NCBI GenBank assembly: GCA_030528285.1
Contig: JAUMZE010000005.1
Coordinates: 1-64,000, forward strand
Reading direction: 5' to 3'
DNA length: 64,000 nucleotides
Origin: Aerococcus sp.
GTDB lineage: Bacteria > Bacillota > Bacilli > Lactobacillales > Aerococcaceae
Position numbers and translations under genes: made by a program. How positions within the stretch are numbered: position 1 is the stretch's first letter; each line of letters begins with the position of its first letter. The notes beneath the pieces are model-generated. The model was given only the letters and a program-made list of their open reading frames with translations, made no database searches and had not been told where the DNA came from. Positions 53,297 through 62,850 of the stretch are shown piece after piece.

Positions 53297-53400
53297 CGCT
53301 ATTACTCCTTTATCCAAACGATCGATGCTGTTGCTATTTTACCTATTATAATAAGGACAAACAAGCATCGGGTAAGGTTTTAAATAAATCTTAGAAGGGA

Positions 53401-54246
53401 CTAATTGGCCGGCGTTTCATTCATGTAAAAGAGACTCCCGGGACGCACCGCTGAAACGGAATGGTTGTCCGGCGTCTTCTCAATCACAACCAGCGACTGA
53501 TAAGGGAAGGTGATCTCCTCTTTGTCGTCTGCAAGTTCACCCAATACGATGCCACCCACACAGGTACTGTCAAATTCCTGAATGAGACCCAGCATCCCTG
53601 TGAGCGTGCCCCCACTGTTCATGAAATCATCCACCAACAACACGCGCGACCCCCTCGGCAGGCTGTTCTTGGTGAGAAGCATTTTCTGAACAGTTTCATT
53701 CGGACTGTGGCCTGAAACATAATTCACAGAAACAGTAGAGCCCTCTGTTTGATCGATGTCCCGTTGCACTGTCACAAATGGGACGTTTAAATTGGCTGCT
53801 ACTGCACTCGCCAGCGCAATCCCCTTTGTTGCGATGGTCATAATAGCTGTGACCTCCGCTTCCTGATAGATGCTTGCGATGATCGTACCGAGCTCCCGCA
53901 GCCACTGCGGATCACTCAACACGTCCGTCAAATAGAAATATCCACCCGGCAGAATCCGCTCATTATCCGTAAGTTTCTCGCACAGGGTTTCAACGGTTGC
54001 CTGCGCCTGTTCGAGTGGCATCGCTGGGATAAATTGTAATCCCCCGCTCGCACCGGTTGTCGTTTCTACACGCCCGATGCCGGAGCGATGGAACTGCTCA
54101 TTCATGATTGCCAAGTCCTCAGATAAGGAGGATTTCGCAACATCATATTTTTCAACAAAATAGGGTAAGGAGAATAATTGATGGGGATGGGTCAGTAAAA
54201 TATGTGTTAAATCAACCATACGCTGGCTGCGTTTAATTTTCTTCAT
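53401..54246 (-). CDS. purR: purine operon repressor PurR
   Basis: A 281-residue regulator in which an N-terminal winged helix (about 1-75) is fused to a phosphoribosyltransferase-fold domain that binds PRPP. The PRPP loop VLLVDDFMNSGGTLTG is intact, and GIALASAVAANLNVPFVTVQRD matches the family. In relatives it represses purine biosynthesis genes and is released by PRPP. The ATG at 54244-54246 is preferred as start. No pur genes are in the window; guaC at 17 kb is a possible distant target. Confidence 0.94.
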   Translation of the reverse strand: MKKIKRSQRMVDLTHILLTHPHQLFSLPYFVEKYDVAKSSLSEDLAIMNEQFHRSGIGRVETTTGASGGLQFIPAMPLEQAQATVETLCEKLTDNERILPGGYFYLTDVLSDPQWLRELGTIIASIYQEAEVTAIMTIATKGIALASAVAANLNVPFVTVQRDIDQTEGSTVSVNYVSGHSPNETVQKMLLTKNSLPRGSRVLLVDDFMNSGGTLTGMLGLIQEFDSTCVGGIVLGELADDKEEITFPYQSLVVIEKTPDNHSVSAVRPGSLFYMNETPAN

Positions 54247-54405
54247 GAAGGTCAAACCCTCTCTCTAAAACAGAATTCGTTCATTATATTAACGGAAAAA
54301 CCGAAAGAAGACAATTAATAAAATGAAATCATTCGGTTTTTAAAAAATCGAGCCCGTCTTTACTCCCACTGATCCTGATACTTCTATATGGATGTATCTA
54401 CCATA

Positions 54406-55518
54406 TTACTTCTTCAAGGTGAAGGTGAGTTTCACTGGATTGTGGTCCGCATAGGCAAAACCGTTATCCTGATTTTCTGCGGTAGCTTGGACATTATCGG
54501 ATACGAGGAAACCGTCGACCACGGTGGTATAGGAATACCCGGGTTCGTATGGGATATCCGTTGCCCGGCAGGTTGGAACCGTGGTGGCATTGGTAGCTTT
54601 GACGAAGCGGAAACCGGATGTAATATCACTATCCTTCAGTTCATAGACCCAATCTGGTGTTTTCTGCTGGGTTGGGAATTGATGAATTGAATCCCCGAGT
54701 GAGTGGTTAAAATCCCCACCGACAATCACATAGTTGCCTTTCTGGGCTTCATCTTGCATGACCTGGTTCAATAACTTCAACTGAGCTTCGCGGCTCTTGC
54801 CCCCTTTATCGTAAGCACTCATATGGAGGTTAATCATCATGAGCTCCTTCCCATTCGAAACTGGCATGTGGCTCACGAGGAAACAGCGGTCGAGATCCAT
54901 GAATTTCTCAATGAAGGCACTGCTGACAGGGAATTGACGGCGTTCATTGCTCTGGATATGGTACTTACTAAATGTCACAATGCCCCCCTGCACCGCTCCA
55001 TGTGGCTCTGTGAATGGGTAGAACAGATAAGCCGTGTGGAAATCCTTCGCGTAGGCCACCCCGTACTGATTCAAGTTCTGTTCAAATAACTGGAGCTGGT
55101 TCACCCCGTAACTGCGGGTCGCCTTCTCGTCAATTTCTTGAATAAAGGCAAAATCCGGGTCGATCTTCTGGACGGTTTGGATGCTGCCGTTCGTATTCTT
55201 CTCTTCTTCAGCTTTGGAGTAGGCCCTAGAATACTTGCCCTGAGTCTTCTCACCCTTCAAACTCTCACCTGTATCCATGAAGAACGAGTAGCTCGGCGAA
55301 TAGGCGCCAAAGCCGATGTTATAGGTCATTGCGGTGTAAGGATGATCCAGCTGAATGGTCTTTGATTGATCATTCTTAGTGGTGATCGTCTGGTGATCGG
55401 GAATCCGATAATACTGGAGCTGCATGTAGATGACATAGCCCACTACAATAACGAGTAAAATCCCCAATAGGAGTCCGATCCCCTTACTGATTGTTTTGAT
55501 CCAATGTGAATGCTTCAT
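54406..55518 (-). CDS. membrane-anchored endonuclease/exonuclease/phosphatase-family protein
   Basis: A 370-residue protein with one N-terminal membrane helix (about 12-33) and an outside EEP domain (DNase I/sphingomyelinase-like fold). Catalytic landmarks are TYNIGFGAYSP, FAFIQEID (metal glutamate), INLHMSAYDK, VGGDFNHSLG and the final ADHNPV with the catalytic Asp-His. The substrate could be nucleic acid or a phosphodiester lipid or polymer. The ATG at 55516-55518 has AAGG upstream; the longer open frame lacks this. Confidence 0.82.
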   Translation of the reverse strand: MKHSHWIKTISKGIGLLLGILLVIVVGYVIYMQLQYYRIPDHQTITTKNDQSKTIQLDHPYTAMTYNIGFGAYSPSYSFFMDTGESLKGEKTQGKYSRAYSKAEEEKNTNGSIQTVQKIDPDFAFIQEIDEKATRSYGVNQLQLFEQNLNQYGVAYAKDFHTAYLFYPFTEPHGAVQGGIVTFSKYHIQSNERRQFPVSSAFIEKFMDLDRCFLVSHMPVSNGKELMMINLHMSAYDKGGKSREAQLKLLNQVMQDEAQKGNYVIVGGDFNHSLGDSIHQFPTQQKTPDWVYELKDSDITSGFRFVKATNATTVPTCRATDIPYEPGYSYTTVVDGFLVSDNVQATAENQDNGFAYADHNPVKLTFTLKK

Positions 55519-55679
55519 AGTGTTGTTACCTTCTTTTACTATATCTGGAGGCTGGTGCTCTGTATAGGAGAGCAGCTGATGCATTAATCCTGCTTCCCTT
55601 CGCCAGCGTCGCCATTTATTCTAGCACAATTTTCAGGGATCATTTTCAAACTTATTTTCATTTGGCAATGGATCTACAC

Positions 55680-55711
55680 CAAAAACGCAGCCGTTCAATG
55701 GAGCGACTGCG
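55680..55711 (-). terminator. terminator after the LPxTG carboxypeptidase gene
   Basis: CGCAGCCG (55686-55693) pairs with CGACTGCG (55704-55711), with one G-U pair. On the minus strand the stem is followed by five T. Confidence 0.75.
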
Positions 55712-55744
55712 CATCAGATATCAATAGAGCATTATTTCCAATGG

Positions 55745-58700
55745 CTAATCTTGACGTTTCTTCTTACCTGCTGTGAAGAAGAATCCACCGAAGAGTAAGG
55801 ACAAGAGTGCGACCGGTTGAGTGGAGCCAGTAGTTGCACCCGTTTGTGGTAAGGTCTTAGTCGTAGTTGCGGTTTTGCCTTGACGTTCGGCTTGATGGGA
55901 CGTCCCCACACCGACTGCTTCCGGTTGTTTCTGAGTGACAATCACCACCTGGGTGTGTGGTTGCTTGTTCTCTTCACGATTCGGCACTGTGGATTCACTC
56001 ATTGGTTTTGCCACATCCCCACGCAGAATCGCATTCGCAATCCAGCGATAGAAGTAGTGCGTGTGCATCTTGTTGAGTGGCGCTCCCGCATAGATGAAGG
56101 TTGGCATTCCATTGATCATACCATCCAATGCGACCACCCGACCTAACGCTTTATCGTGTTCTGGCCACCACCCCGACAGGAAAGCATCCGACCCACTGTT
56201 CAAGGTCATCACGTTCACGAAATTATCGGAGTGATTAATTAACCAGGCCCCGGACGTTGTGTAGAAATAACCATCCTTATTGTAGCCAGAAGCCACCCCT
56301 GCCTGCGTATTAATTGTTGAGGTTACTAACCCTTCATGATTCGATTGGGTCTGCCCCAGTTCAATGCCCGGGAGTTTCCCTGCTTCAATGGCTGCTTGGA
56401 TTGCCCCGGCCCCAATAAAGATCATCGGCTTCGTTCCAATCCAATTGGTATCATAGTCACCTGTATCCACGACAATCACATCGGCAGTCGCATAGTTGTT
56501 GACAACCTCAAAGTCCATTTGTTGCAGTGCGAGTGTGGCTTCAGACACCGTGACATAGCCGAGATCGATGTTTGGATTGCCCGGTGCATAGACATTAATA
56601 CTCTGAAGGGCTGGTTTAGACATCTTCACCGCATCCACAGCTTTGGCTTTAAGTGCGTAGTGGCCTTTCACCAATTGGAAGGCGTCATCGGTGAAGTAAT
56701 AACCCCCCTCTGCCCGATAGACGGCCTTGTTTGCGTGAAGTGCCATGTTGACCGCTTGAATCACGGACAGGGAGTTGTTATCCACCCAATAGTATGGCGC
56801 TTTGGCTGGTGTGATCCGCGGCGCTTCCTTCCAGGTGACGTCGATGAGTTTATCGGCGAAGAGTTTAGCGGTGTTGACGCGTTCAACTGTGAAACCGCGC
56901 ATTACTGGGAAGTTTACCACGATCTCCGCATACATCGCGTCCCACGCTGAATCATCAGACCCCCGCCAGAGTGCCATATTCGCAATGCCACGTTTCGGTT
57001 GTGCCATATCAATCACGAGATCGCCAGCTTTATAATTTGTGCCTGCCATATCGTCCTTCAGCTGTTTCACGATCACACCATTACGCTGGAAGTAATCGAT
57101 CATCTGGAAGGCCTCGTTCGTGTCTGCTTGGTACTGTGGGTTCATCGGAATGACATAATAATGCGGGAAAAATTGACCATCTGGCATCTGTGGGCGACCC
57201 ACGACATGGCCGTCTGGAGCGATCAATTCTTGGTTCGCAGTCGGTGCATCGACCTCATCAATCCCGCGTTGGAAGAATTTCAATTTGGTTTCAAACAGAC
57301 GTTCACGATTATTCAATGCCCACAAAATGCTCCCGAGGGCGGCGTGAACGCCTGCTGTGTAGGAGTCCTCGTTCATCTCGGGTAGTTCAATCGTGTGCCC
57401 CACGGCCCCGTGATAGACTGAGAAGACGGCCGTATAACCGGAGAAATCATCATCCCACCCGGACGACCAGTTGAGCATCGGGATGAGGTAGCTCTCATAG
57501 CTGCTGTTGGCGATTGCGGTATTCCCCATCGATTTCGCATTCTCCAACAATAGATCCTTCATCAGGTCATACTCGAAGTTTGGATCGTGTGGTGGCGTAC
57601 ATGGCTCAATCAGGAATTCTTTCTGGAAGCCATGAAAATCGAGGAAGGTGAGCGGATTGAATTTCGCAATCTGAGCCGCTACCGCTTGTGATTCCGGTTG
57701 GGTCTGATAGCCGTGATCGCGGTTAATATCGAGTCCCGTACTGCTGGAACGGATGTTGTGGAACATACCGTCCGGATTCTCCGTAAAGGTAAAGCAGAAG
57801 AAGAATTTATCCAGCAGATCTTTCACATTGAAGGTGACTCCTTGGATTTGATCTCCCTTGATTGTGATCTTGTCCTTTCCAACGAGGGTGGCATCTAATC
57901 CTGCCGTTTTGAAGGTAAAGGCATCCTGTTTGGCAAACATTTCAAAGAGGGAGCTCACAATATCGATTGCTGGCTGTTCGTCCGGATGCGTATTATGAAT
58001 GAAAATTGGCAGCTTGTAATTCAACGTCCCCGCCTTGAGCTGCTTCAATACTTCCGCTGGATTCTTCAACATGGCAGGGGTCAGTTCGTTGAGATAGCGA
58101 TTGATGTCTTCCTTACTGTTGGCGACATACCCGACACGAATTGGACGTCCTTCTTTGGAGTAGCCAATCACTTCAATGTCTACATAACGATCCTTCGCTG
58201 CTTCTTGAACAACTTTATCCGTACGCTGAACCATCTCTTCATAGGTCTCGAAGTGTTCATATGGACGCAGGTTGTAGATCTTCTTGTAGAGGAGGTCGCC
58301 TGTTGCGGTATCTTTAATTGTTAGGGCGAATTCTCCCATGTATCTGCGGTAGGTTCGCCTTAAGTTATTTGGCCAGCGTTCCTCCAAATCACGGCTACCT
58401 AGGAGCGGTTTGATGTAGAGAACAAGCTGATTACTTTCTACCTGATCCGCAGTAATCACCGCTTCTTTCCCATCAAATTTTCCACTTTCGATATTCCACT
58501 GCTTCAAATCTTTGATGTTCTTGCCACCGAACGTAATTTCTAATTGCGATAGATCCTGAATGTCTTGTTTGAGTTGGAGGGTCTCCTTGTGCTCCGTTGT
58601 CATGTAAATCGTTTCTTTATTTGCTTCTACGCCATTCTCTGGGACCGGTGTTTGAGCATTTTCGTCCTTGTCAGCATGAATAGGCCCATTTGGATCTTCC

Positions 58701-59059
58701 GTGCCCGCAATCTCGAACGGATCTGCCGGTTGATGCTGCGTTTCTTGATCTTTGTCCGCTTGATTTGGGGCCTCCGTTTGATCCACGTTAGGAGTAGTAG
58801 CCTCATAGGAATGTTCTGCTTCAGACGCATCCGTAGCCACTGACTTATCCTCAGAAGGTGTAACGGCCGCTAATTCACTCTCAGATGCTTGAGATGCTTC
58901 TGTTGCATTTATTTTTTCTGTTTGGACCACAACAGGCGTGTCTGTTGCCTGTGTGTCAATCGTTTCTGCCTTCACTACTTGCGCTTGAGCAGCCGCAATC
59001 ACTGCCGCCGACACTAATCCTGACAATAACAGCTGTTTCATTGGGGAGTGCTGTTCCAT
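55745..59059 (-). CDS. LPxTG-anchored M14 zinc carboxypeptidase, 1104 residues
   Basis: A secreted, wall-anchored metallopeptidase. The signal peptide (about 1-31) lacks a YSIRK motif; an acidic Ser/Thr/Gln-rich spacer (32-160) follows. M14 residues are in order: HPDE (H358, E361), NRD (R447), the third zinc ligand in LDFHGF (H476) and the catalytic glutamate in HTIELPE (E558). About 400 further residues, including TADVIVVDTGDYD, form extra domains. The sorting signal LPQTG (1070-1074), hydrophobic stretch and KKKRQD end the protein. AGGAGG lies five bases before the ATG. It may trim host peptides or peptidoglycan; the substrate is unknown. Confidence 0.9.
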   Translation of the reverse strand: MEQHSPMKQLLLSGLVSAAVIAAAQAQVVKAETIDTQATDTPVVVQTEKINATEASQASESELAAVTPSEDKSVATDASEAEHSYEATTPNVDQTEAPNQADKDQETQHQPADPFEIAGTEDPNGPIHADKDENAQTPVPENGVEANKETIYMTTEHKETLQLKQDIQDLSQLEITFGGKNIKDLKQWNIESGKFDGKEAVITADQVESNQLVLYIKPLLGSRDLEERWPNNLRRTYRRYMGEFALTIKDTATGDLLYKKIYNLRPYEHFETYEEMVQRTDKVVQEAAKDRYVDIEVIGYSKEGRPIRVGYVANSKEDINRYLNELTPAMLKNPAEVLKQLKAGTLNYKLPIFIHNTHPDEQPAIDIVSSLFEMFAKQDAFTFKTAGLDATLVGKDKITIKGDQIQGVTFNVKDLLDKFFFCFTFTENPDGMFHNIRSSSTGLDINRDHGYQTQPESQAVAAQIAKFNPLTFLDFHGFQKEFLIEPCTPPHDPNFEYDLMKDLLLENAKSMGNTAIANSSYESYLIPMLNWSSGWDDDFSGYTAVFSVYHGAVGHTIELPEMNEDSYTAGVHAALGSILWALNNRERLFETKLKFFQRGIDEVDAPTANQELIAPDGHVVGRPQMPDGQFFPHYYVIPMNPQYQADTNEAFQMIDYFQRNGVIVKQLKDDMAGTNYKAGDLVIDMAQPKRGIANMALWRGSDDSAWDAMYAEIVVNFPVMRGFTVERVNTAKLFADKLIDVTWKEAPRITPAKAPYYWVDNNSLSVIQAVNMALHANKAVYRAEGGYYFTDDAFQLVKGHYALKAKAVDAVKMSKPALQSINVYAPGNPNIDLGYVTVSEATLALQQMDFEVVNNYATADVIVVDTGDYDTNWIGTKPMIFIGAGAIQAAIEAGKLPGIELGQTQSNHEGLVTSTINTQAGVASGYNKDGYFYTTSGAWLINHSDNFVNVMTLNSGSDAFLSGWWPEHDKALGRVVALDGMINGMPTFIYAGAPLNKMHTHYFYRWIANAILRGDVAKPMSESTVPNREENKQPHTQVVIVTQKQPEAVGVGTSHQAERQGKTATTTKTLPQTGATTGSTQPVALLSLLFGGFFFTAGKKKRQD

Positions 59060-59201
59060 ATTAACCTCCTTGGGCGTTCCAATGCCCGATACATCACATC
59101 AACAATTGGGGAGAGGTTTGATTAGGCTTGTCTCTTTATGATCACCTGCTCTCTCTTTTCAATCACATTTATGGAATAAAAACACGTCCTTTGCTAGCCA
59201 A

Positions 59202-59239
59202 ATTTTATCATCTTAGTTATGAGATGTAAACGCTTCACA
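59202..59239 (-). promoter_or_regulatory. promoter of the M14 gene with overlapping cre-like site
   Basis: Minus-strand TTTACA (59225-59230), a 17-base spacer and TAAAAT (59202-59207). TGTGAAGCGTTTACA (59225-59239) includes the full right part of a CcpA cre site and overlaps the -35 box, predicting catabolite repression of the surface peptidase. Confidence 0.6.
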
Positions 59240-59264
59240 AGTTGAAAATACGCCGTCTCCATGC

Positions 59265-59336
59265 AAAAAAGGCTCACCCGCATACCCGTCTTAAAGCGAA
59301 ATTGCCCTAAGACACTGCCTTACGAAGGAGCCTTTT
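59265..59336 (-). terminator. terminator after the glycine-betaine ABC operon
   Basis: GGCTC and GAGCC arms with flanking A/T extend into AAGGCTC/GAGCCTT. The long loop carries an inner GTCTTA/TAAGAC hairpin, and six T follow on the minus strand. Confidence 0.75.
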
Positions 59337-59387
59337 GTTTATGTTTTATTTTAGATTAAGTCGCTTTCTTTCACCACTCAAGCCACT

Positions 59388-60275
59388 TTATTGATTTTTA
59401 TCGTCTTGCGTCCACTCTTTGACGCGATCTGGATAGGCTTTGATCCATTTCTTGGCTGCTTGGTCCGCACGCATCCCATTATTGATATCAAGCATGATCC
59501 CCTGCATTTCGTCCAGGTTCCACTCGAAACGATCCAAAATCGCATAGGCGCCTGGTAGATCCTTCTCTAAACCTTTGCGGACCATGGTGTGGATGTTGTC
59601 CCCCTCACCATAGACACCTTTGGGATCTTTGAGGAATTTCAAATCATAGGTCTGAAACATCCAGTGTGGCGTCCAGCCCGTCACAATGATGGGTTCCTCA
59701 TTCTTGATCGCTTGGCCGAGCTGGGTGGTCATCGCCCCTGAAGAAGAGGTACTGAGCTGCCAGTCCTTCAAGTTCGGATATTCTTCCAGCGCATTCTTGG
59801 TGCTTTCGGTAATCCCAGCGCCCGGTTCAATCCCGGTAATGACTTTGCCCGCTTGATCGGTCAAGTCCTCAATCGAATCCACATCCATGTAGGTAGGAAC
59901 TGCCAATCCCGTCACGGCCCCCTTGAGGTTAGGACCTAAATCGTCCATATCGGAACCGTATTTTTCATATTGGGCTCCGTGCGTCAATGGTAACCACGCA
60001 GACACCATCGCATCCGCGTCTCCCGTAGCGACGGACTGCCACATGATCGTATTATCCAGTGCGATCATCTCGACATTATATCCTTCTGATTCGAGCACTT
60101 GTGCGATCACATTACTAGAGGCAATTTCTGAGTCCCAGTTCACATAGGCGAGGCGAATAGTGCCTTTTTCGCCGGTATTCCCACTCGTCAACGAGCTCTC
60201 AAAAGCACCCTCACTACCAAATGTTAACACCAGTCCAAGGATCGCGAGGAGGCTGAGTACTATTTTTTTCCACAT
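59388..60275 (-). CDS. glycine betaine/choline-type ABC substrate-binding protein
   Basis: A 295-residue OpuAC-type binding protein for compatible solutes. The N-terminal hydrophobic segment (4-19) acts as export signal or anchor, but no lipobox cysteine follows, unlike the usual lipoprotein form. The mature part has AYVNWDSEIASSNVIAQVLE, MVSAWLPLTHG, GIEPGAGITEST and VTGWTPHWMFQTYDLKFLKDP, whose tryptophans form the cation-binding cage. It is the last gene of the three-gene operon, 18 bp after the permease. Confidence 0.92.
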   Translation of the reverse strand: MWKKIVLSLLAILGLVLTFGSEGAFESSLTSGNTGEKGTIRLAYVNWDSEIASSNVIAQVLESEGYNVEMIALDNTIMWQSVATGDADAMVSAWLPLTHGAQYEKYGSDMDDLGPNLKGAVTGLAVPTYMDVDSIEDLTDQAGKVITGIEPGAGITESTKNALEEYPNLKDWQLSTSSSGAMTTQLGQAIKNEEPIIVTGWTPHWMFQTYDLKFLKDPKGVYGEGDNIHTMVRKGLEKDLPGAYAILDRFEWNLDEMQGIMLDINNGMRADQAAKKWIKAYPDRVKEWTQDDKNQ

Positions 60276-60293
60276 CGTTCTCCCATCCCCTTT

Positions 60294-61142
60294 TTAGTGT
60301 TCTTTGGCAGTAAATCCATTAGTAATACGGTCCACCGTGATGGCCAAAACCACGATCCCGAGACCCGCAACGAATCCATTTCCGACCTGAGATTGTTGGA
60401 GGGCGGTGAGGACCTCATTTCCGAGTCCCGGTGCCCCGATCATTGAGCCGGTCACGACCATGGAGAGTGCCAACATCACCGTTTGATTCACGCCCGCCAT
60501 AATGGTTGGCTGAGCGAGCGGGAGTTCCACCTTGAACAATTTCTGACGAGGGGTGCTCCCAAATGCATCCGCGGCTTCAATCAGTTCGGTCGAGATTTCT
60601 TGAATCCCGAGCTCTGTGAAACGAACTGTGGGCGGCAAGGCGAAGATCACGGAAGCGACCATCCCTGGCACCATCCCAATCCCGAAGAATGCGACCGCCG
60701 GAATCAAATAAACAAAGGCCGGCATCGTCTGCATAAAGTCTAGGATTGGTTTGAGAATCGTGTGGGCCATGGATTTCTTTGCACTCAAAATCCCGAGTGG
60801 AATCCCGATAATGACGGCCACTAAACTAGACACTAATACCAATGTGACAGTATCCATCAGTTGCGACCATAAACCCTGATTCAACACAAAGCCGAGGCCG
60901 AGCACAACGAAGACCGATAACCCCCATTTTTTCTTCGAGGCAAAATAAGCAACGACCGCAACGATTAAAATAAATAAGAATGGTGGGATCAAGTTAAGTC
61001 CGTTGGTGATGCCGTGCATGAAGCCACTCCCACCGGTTTTAATCGCATCGAAAAAACCACTGAGATGCTGGGTAAGCCAGTCCGTCACTTGTTCAACGGC
61101 GGGCCCCACCGGCAAGACCGGAATTGACAATAGTTGATTCAT
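60294..61142 (-). CDS. glycine betaine/proline-type ABC permease
   Basis: A 282-residue membrane subunit with about 6-7 helices. The ATPase-contact EAA loop is visible as ELIEAADAFGSTPRQKLFKVELPLA, and GIPLGILSAKK and QTMPAFVYLIPAVAFFGIG are typical of the OpuAB/ProW group. Its start codon overlaps the ATPase stop by one base (TAATG), showing translational coupling. Confidence 0.94.
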   Translation of the reverse strand: MNQLLSIPVLPVGPAVEQVTDWLTQHLSGFFDAIKTGGSGFMHGITNGLNLIPPFLFILIVAVVAYFASKKKWGLSVFVVLGLGFVLNQGLWSQLMDTVTLVLVSSLVAVIIGIPLGILSAKKSMAHTILKPILDFMQTMPAFVYLIPAVAFFGIGMVPGMVASVIFALPPTVRFTELGIQEISTELIEAADAFGSTPRQKLFKVELPLAQPTIMAGVNQTVMLALSMVVTGSMIGAPGLGNEVLTALQQSQVGNGFVAGLGIVVLAITVDRITNGFTAKEH

Positions 61143-62509
61143 TATTTCGCGTGACCTTCTTTCTTATCATTCTTATCATTGGCGGTGGTAGTCGTTGGAC
61201 GATATTTCTCTTGGTCGGCGGTTTGATCGGTCAACCCGAGATCTTGACTATATTGTTCGTCTCCACTCGTAGCCAGATTCATCGCTTCTTCATCAGTGAG
61301 GCCTTCATCATCTTCAGAGGCTAATTCGCTGATGACCATCCGACGATTGACATAACCTTGGAGCTTGTTGTCGTCATCCACAACGGCAACCACCATGTTC
61401 GTTTTTGTCATGACATCGACCACATCGTTCAATGGCGTATCCACCTTCACGATTGGGAGATCATGACGCAGAAGCGAATCAATCTTCAGGCGATGTTCGT
61501 GACGATGGTGGGCGAGATATTTCGCCACATCGCTATCCGTCACGTATCCTTTGAGGACGCGCTGATCATCCACCACTGGAATACTTGGCATGTTCATATC
61601 CTGCATGATCCGCAGTGTCATCCGTGCGCCGGTCCGTTCCATATTAATCAACCCGCGCGGTGTGGACATCGCATGTTCCGCAGTGAAGACTTTCGAACGA
61701 TCGACATTCTCAACGAAACGTTCCACATAATCATTCTCAGGATTCTCGAGGATATCCTCACCGGTCCCAATCTGAACGACATGACCGTTCCGCATCAGTG
61801 CGATCCGGTCCCCCAGTCGCAATGCCTCGTCCAAGTCGTGCGTGATGAACACAATTGTCTTTCCGAGTTCTTCCTGGAGGCGCAACAATTCATCCTGCAT
61901 TTCCGTTCGAATCAGCGGGTCCAACGCGGAGAAGGCCTCGTCCATCAAGAGAATTTCTGGGTCATTTGCTAAGGCACGGGCGAGTCCGACACGCTGCTGC
62001 ATCCCACCTGATAATTGGTTTGGATATTGGTTAATGTACGGTCCTAAACCGGAATTCTCGAGGGCATCTTTGGCACGCTTCTCTCGTTCTGCCTTGTCAA
62101 CCCCTTGAATTTCTAAGCCATATTCGGTGTTTTCGAGGATGGTTTTATGCGGGAACAACGCGAAGCTCTGGAACACCATGCTGACTTTCTTGCGGCGTAC
62201 TTCGCGCAGTTCTTCATCGCTCGCCTTGGTGACGTTCACATTATCAATATAAACATCCCCGCTCGTCGGTTCGATTAGGCGGTTAATCATACGCAGAATC
62301 GTGGACTTTCCAGAACCGGAGAGTCCCATAATCACGAAGGTTTCCCCCTCCTTGATTTCAAAGGAGGCATTATATACCCCCACAGTTGCGCCTGTCTTAT
62401 CCACGATTTCTTCCTTGGATTTATTTTGGTCGACTAATTGCTTGGCCTCCCGAATTTGGTCGGGTTTCCCATAAATTTTACTGAGATTTTTGATCGCAAT
62501 ATTGGCCAT
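61142..62509 (-). CDS. glycine betaine-type ABC ATPase with CBS domains
   Basis: A 455-residue ATPase. Walker A GLSGSGKST, the Q-loop VFQSFALFPHKT, the signature LSGGMQQR, Walker B ILLMDEAFSALDP and the H-loop ITHDLDEAL are intact. An N-terminal insertion (IREAKQLVDQNKSKEEIVDKTG) is typical of OpuAA/ProV. Two CBS domains follow (about residues 275-395), which in relatives sense ionic strength or bind c-di-AMP. A long charged C-terminal tail ends the protein. The ATG follows AAGGAG by five bases. Confidence 0.94.
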   Translation of the reverse strand: MANIAIKNLSKIYGKPDQIREAKQLVDQNKSKEEIVDKTGATVGVYNASFEIKEGETFVIMGLSGSGKSTILRMINRLIEPTSGDVYIDNVNVTKASDEELREVRRKKVSMVFQSFALFPHKTILENTEYGLEIQGVDKAEREKRAKDALENSGLGPYINQYPNQLSGGMQQRVGLARALANDPEILLMDEAFSALDPLIRTEMQDELLRLQEELGKTIVFITHDLDEALRLGDRIALMRNGHVVQIGTGEDILENPENDYVERFVENVDRSKVFTAEHAMSTPRGLINMERTGARMTLRIMQDMNMPSIPVVDDQRVLKGYVTDSDVAKYLAHHRHEHRLKIDSLLRHDLPIVKVDTPLNDVVDVMTKTNMVVAVVDDDNKLQGYVNRRMVISELASEDDEGLTDEEAMNLATSGDEQYSQDLGLTDQTADQEKYRPTTTTANDKNDKKEGHAK

Positions 62510-62656
62510 GTGCGCTCCTTTCTTTTGTTCGATAACAAGCAACTTCATTGTTTTTTGATTATTAGCTATAAATTCACATTTTCCACCCTAACAGAAATAT
62601 AGTATCAATACAAATGATTAATCTCGGTAAAAATGCGTCATGGTGCGTTTTTAGGT

Positions 62657-62668
62657 GGGGTTAACCCC
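62657..62668. repeat. 12-bp palindrome GGGGTTAACCCC upstream of the betaine operon
   Basis: A perfect palindrome about 150 bp upstream of the ATPase start, close to a TATAGT on the minus strand that could be a -10 box. It is a candidate operator. Otherwise 62510-62802 has no gene. Confidence 0.4.
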
Positions 62669-62802
62669 TTATGATCACTATAATGGAATAGGTTACAGCA
62701 TAATTAAAAATCAACCACTTATTAGATATAAATCGCACAGTCCCCAACTCCTTAAAAAGGATTTTTCGCTAAGTTAAATTCTTTTCCACTAACTGGGGAT
62801 AT

Positions 62803-62834
62803 AAAAAATCGACACCAAAATTTGATGTCGATAT
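62803..62834 (-). terminator. terminator after the methyltransferase gene
   Basis: ATCGACACCAAA pairs with TTTGATGTCGAT (ending 62832), followed on the minus strand by six T. Confidence 0.85.
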
Positions 62835-62850
62835 ATAGCGATCTAATGAG

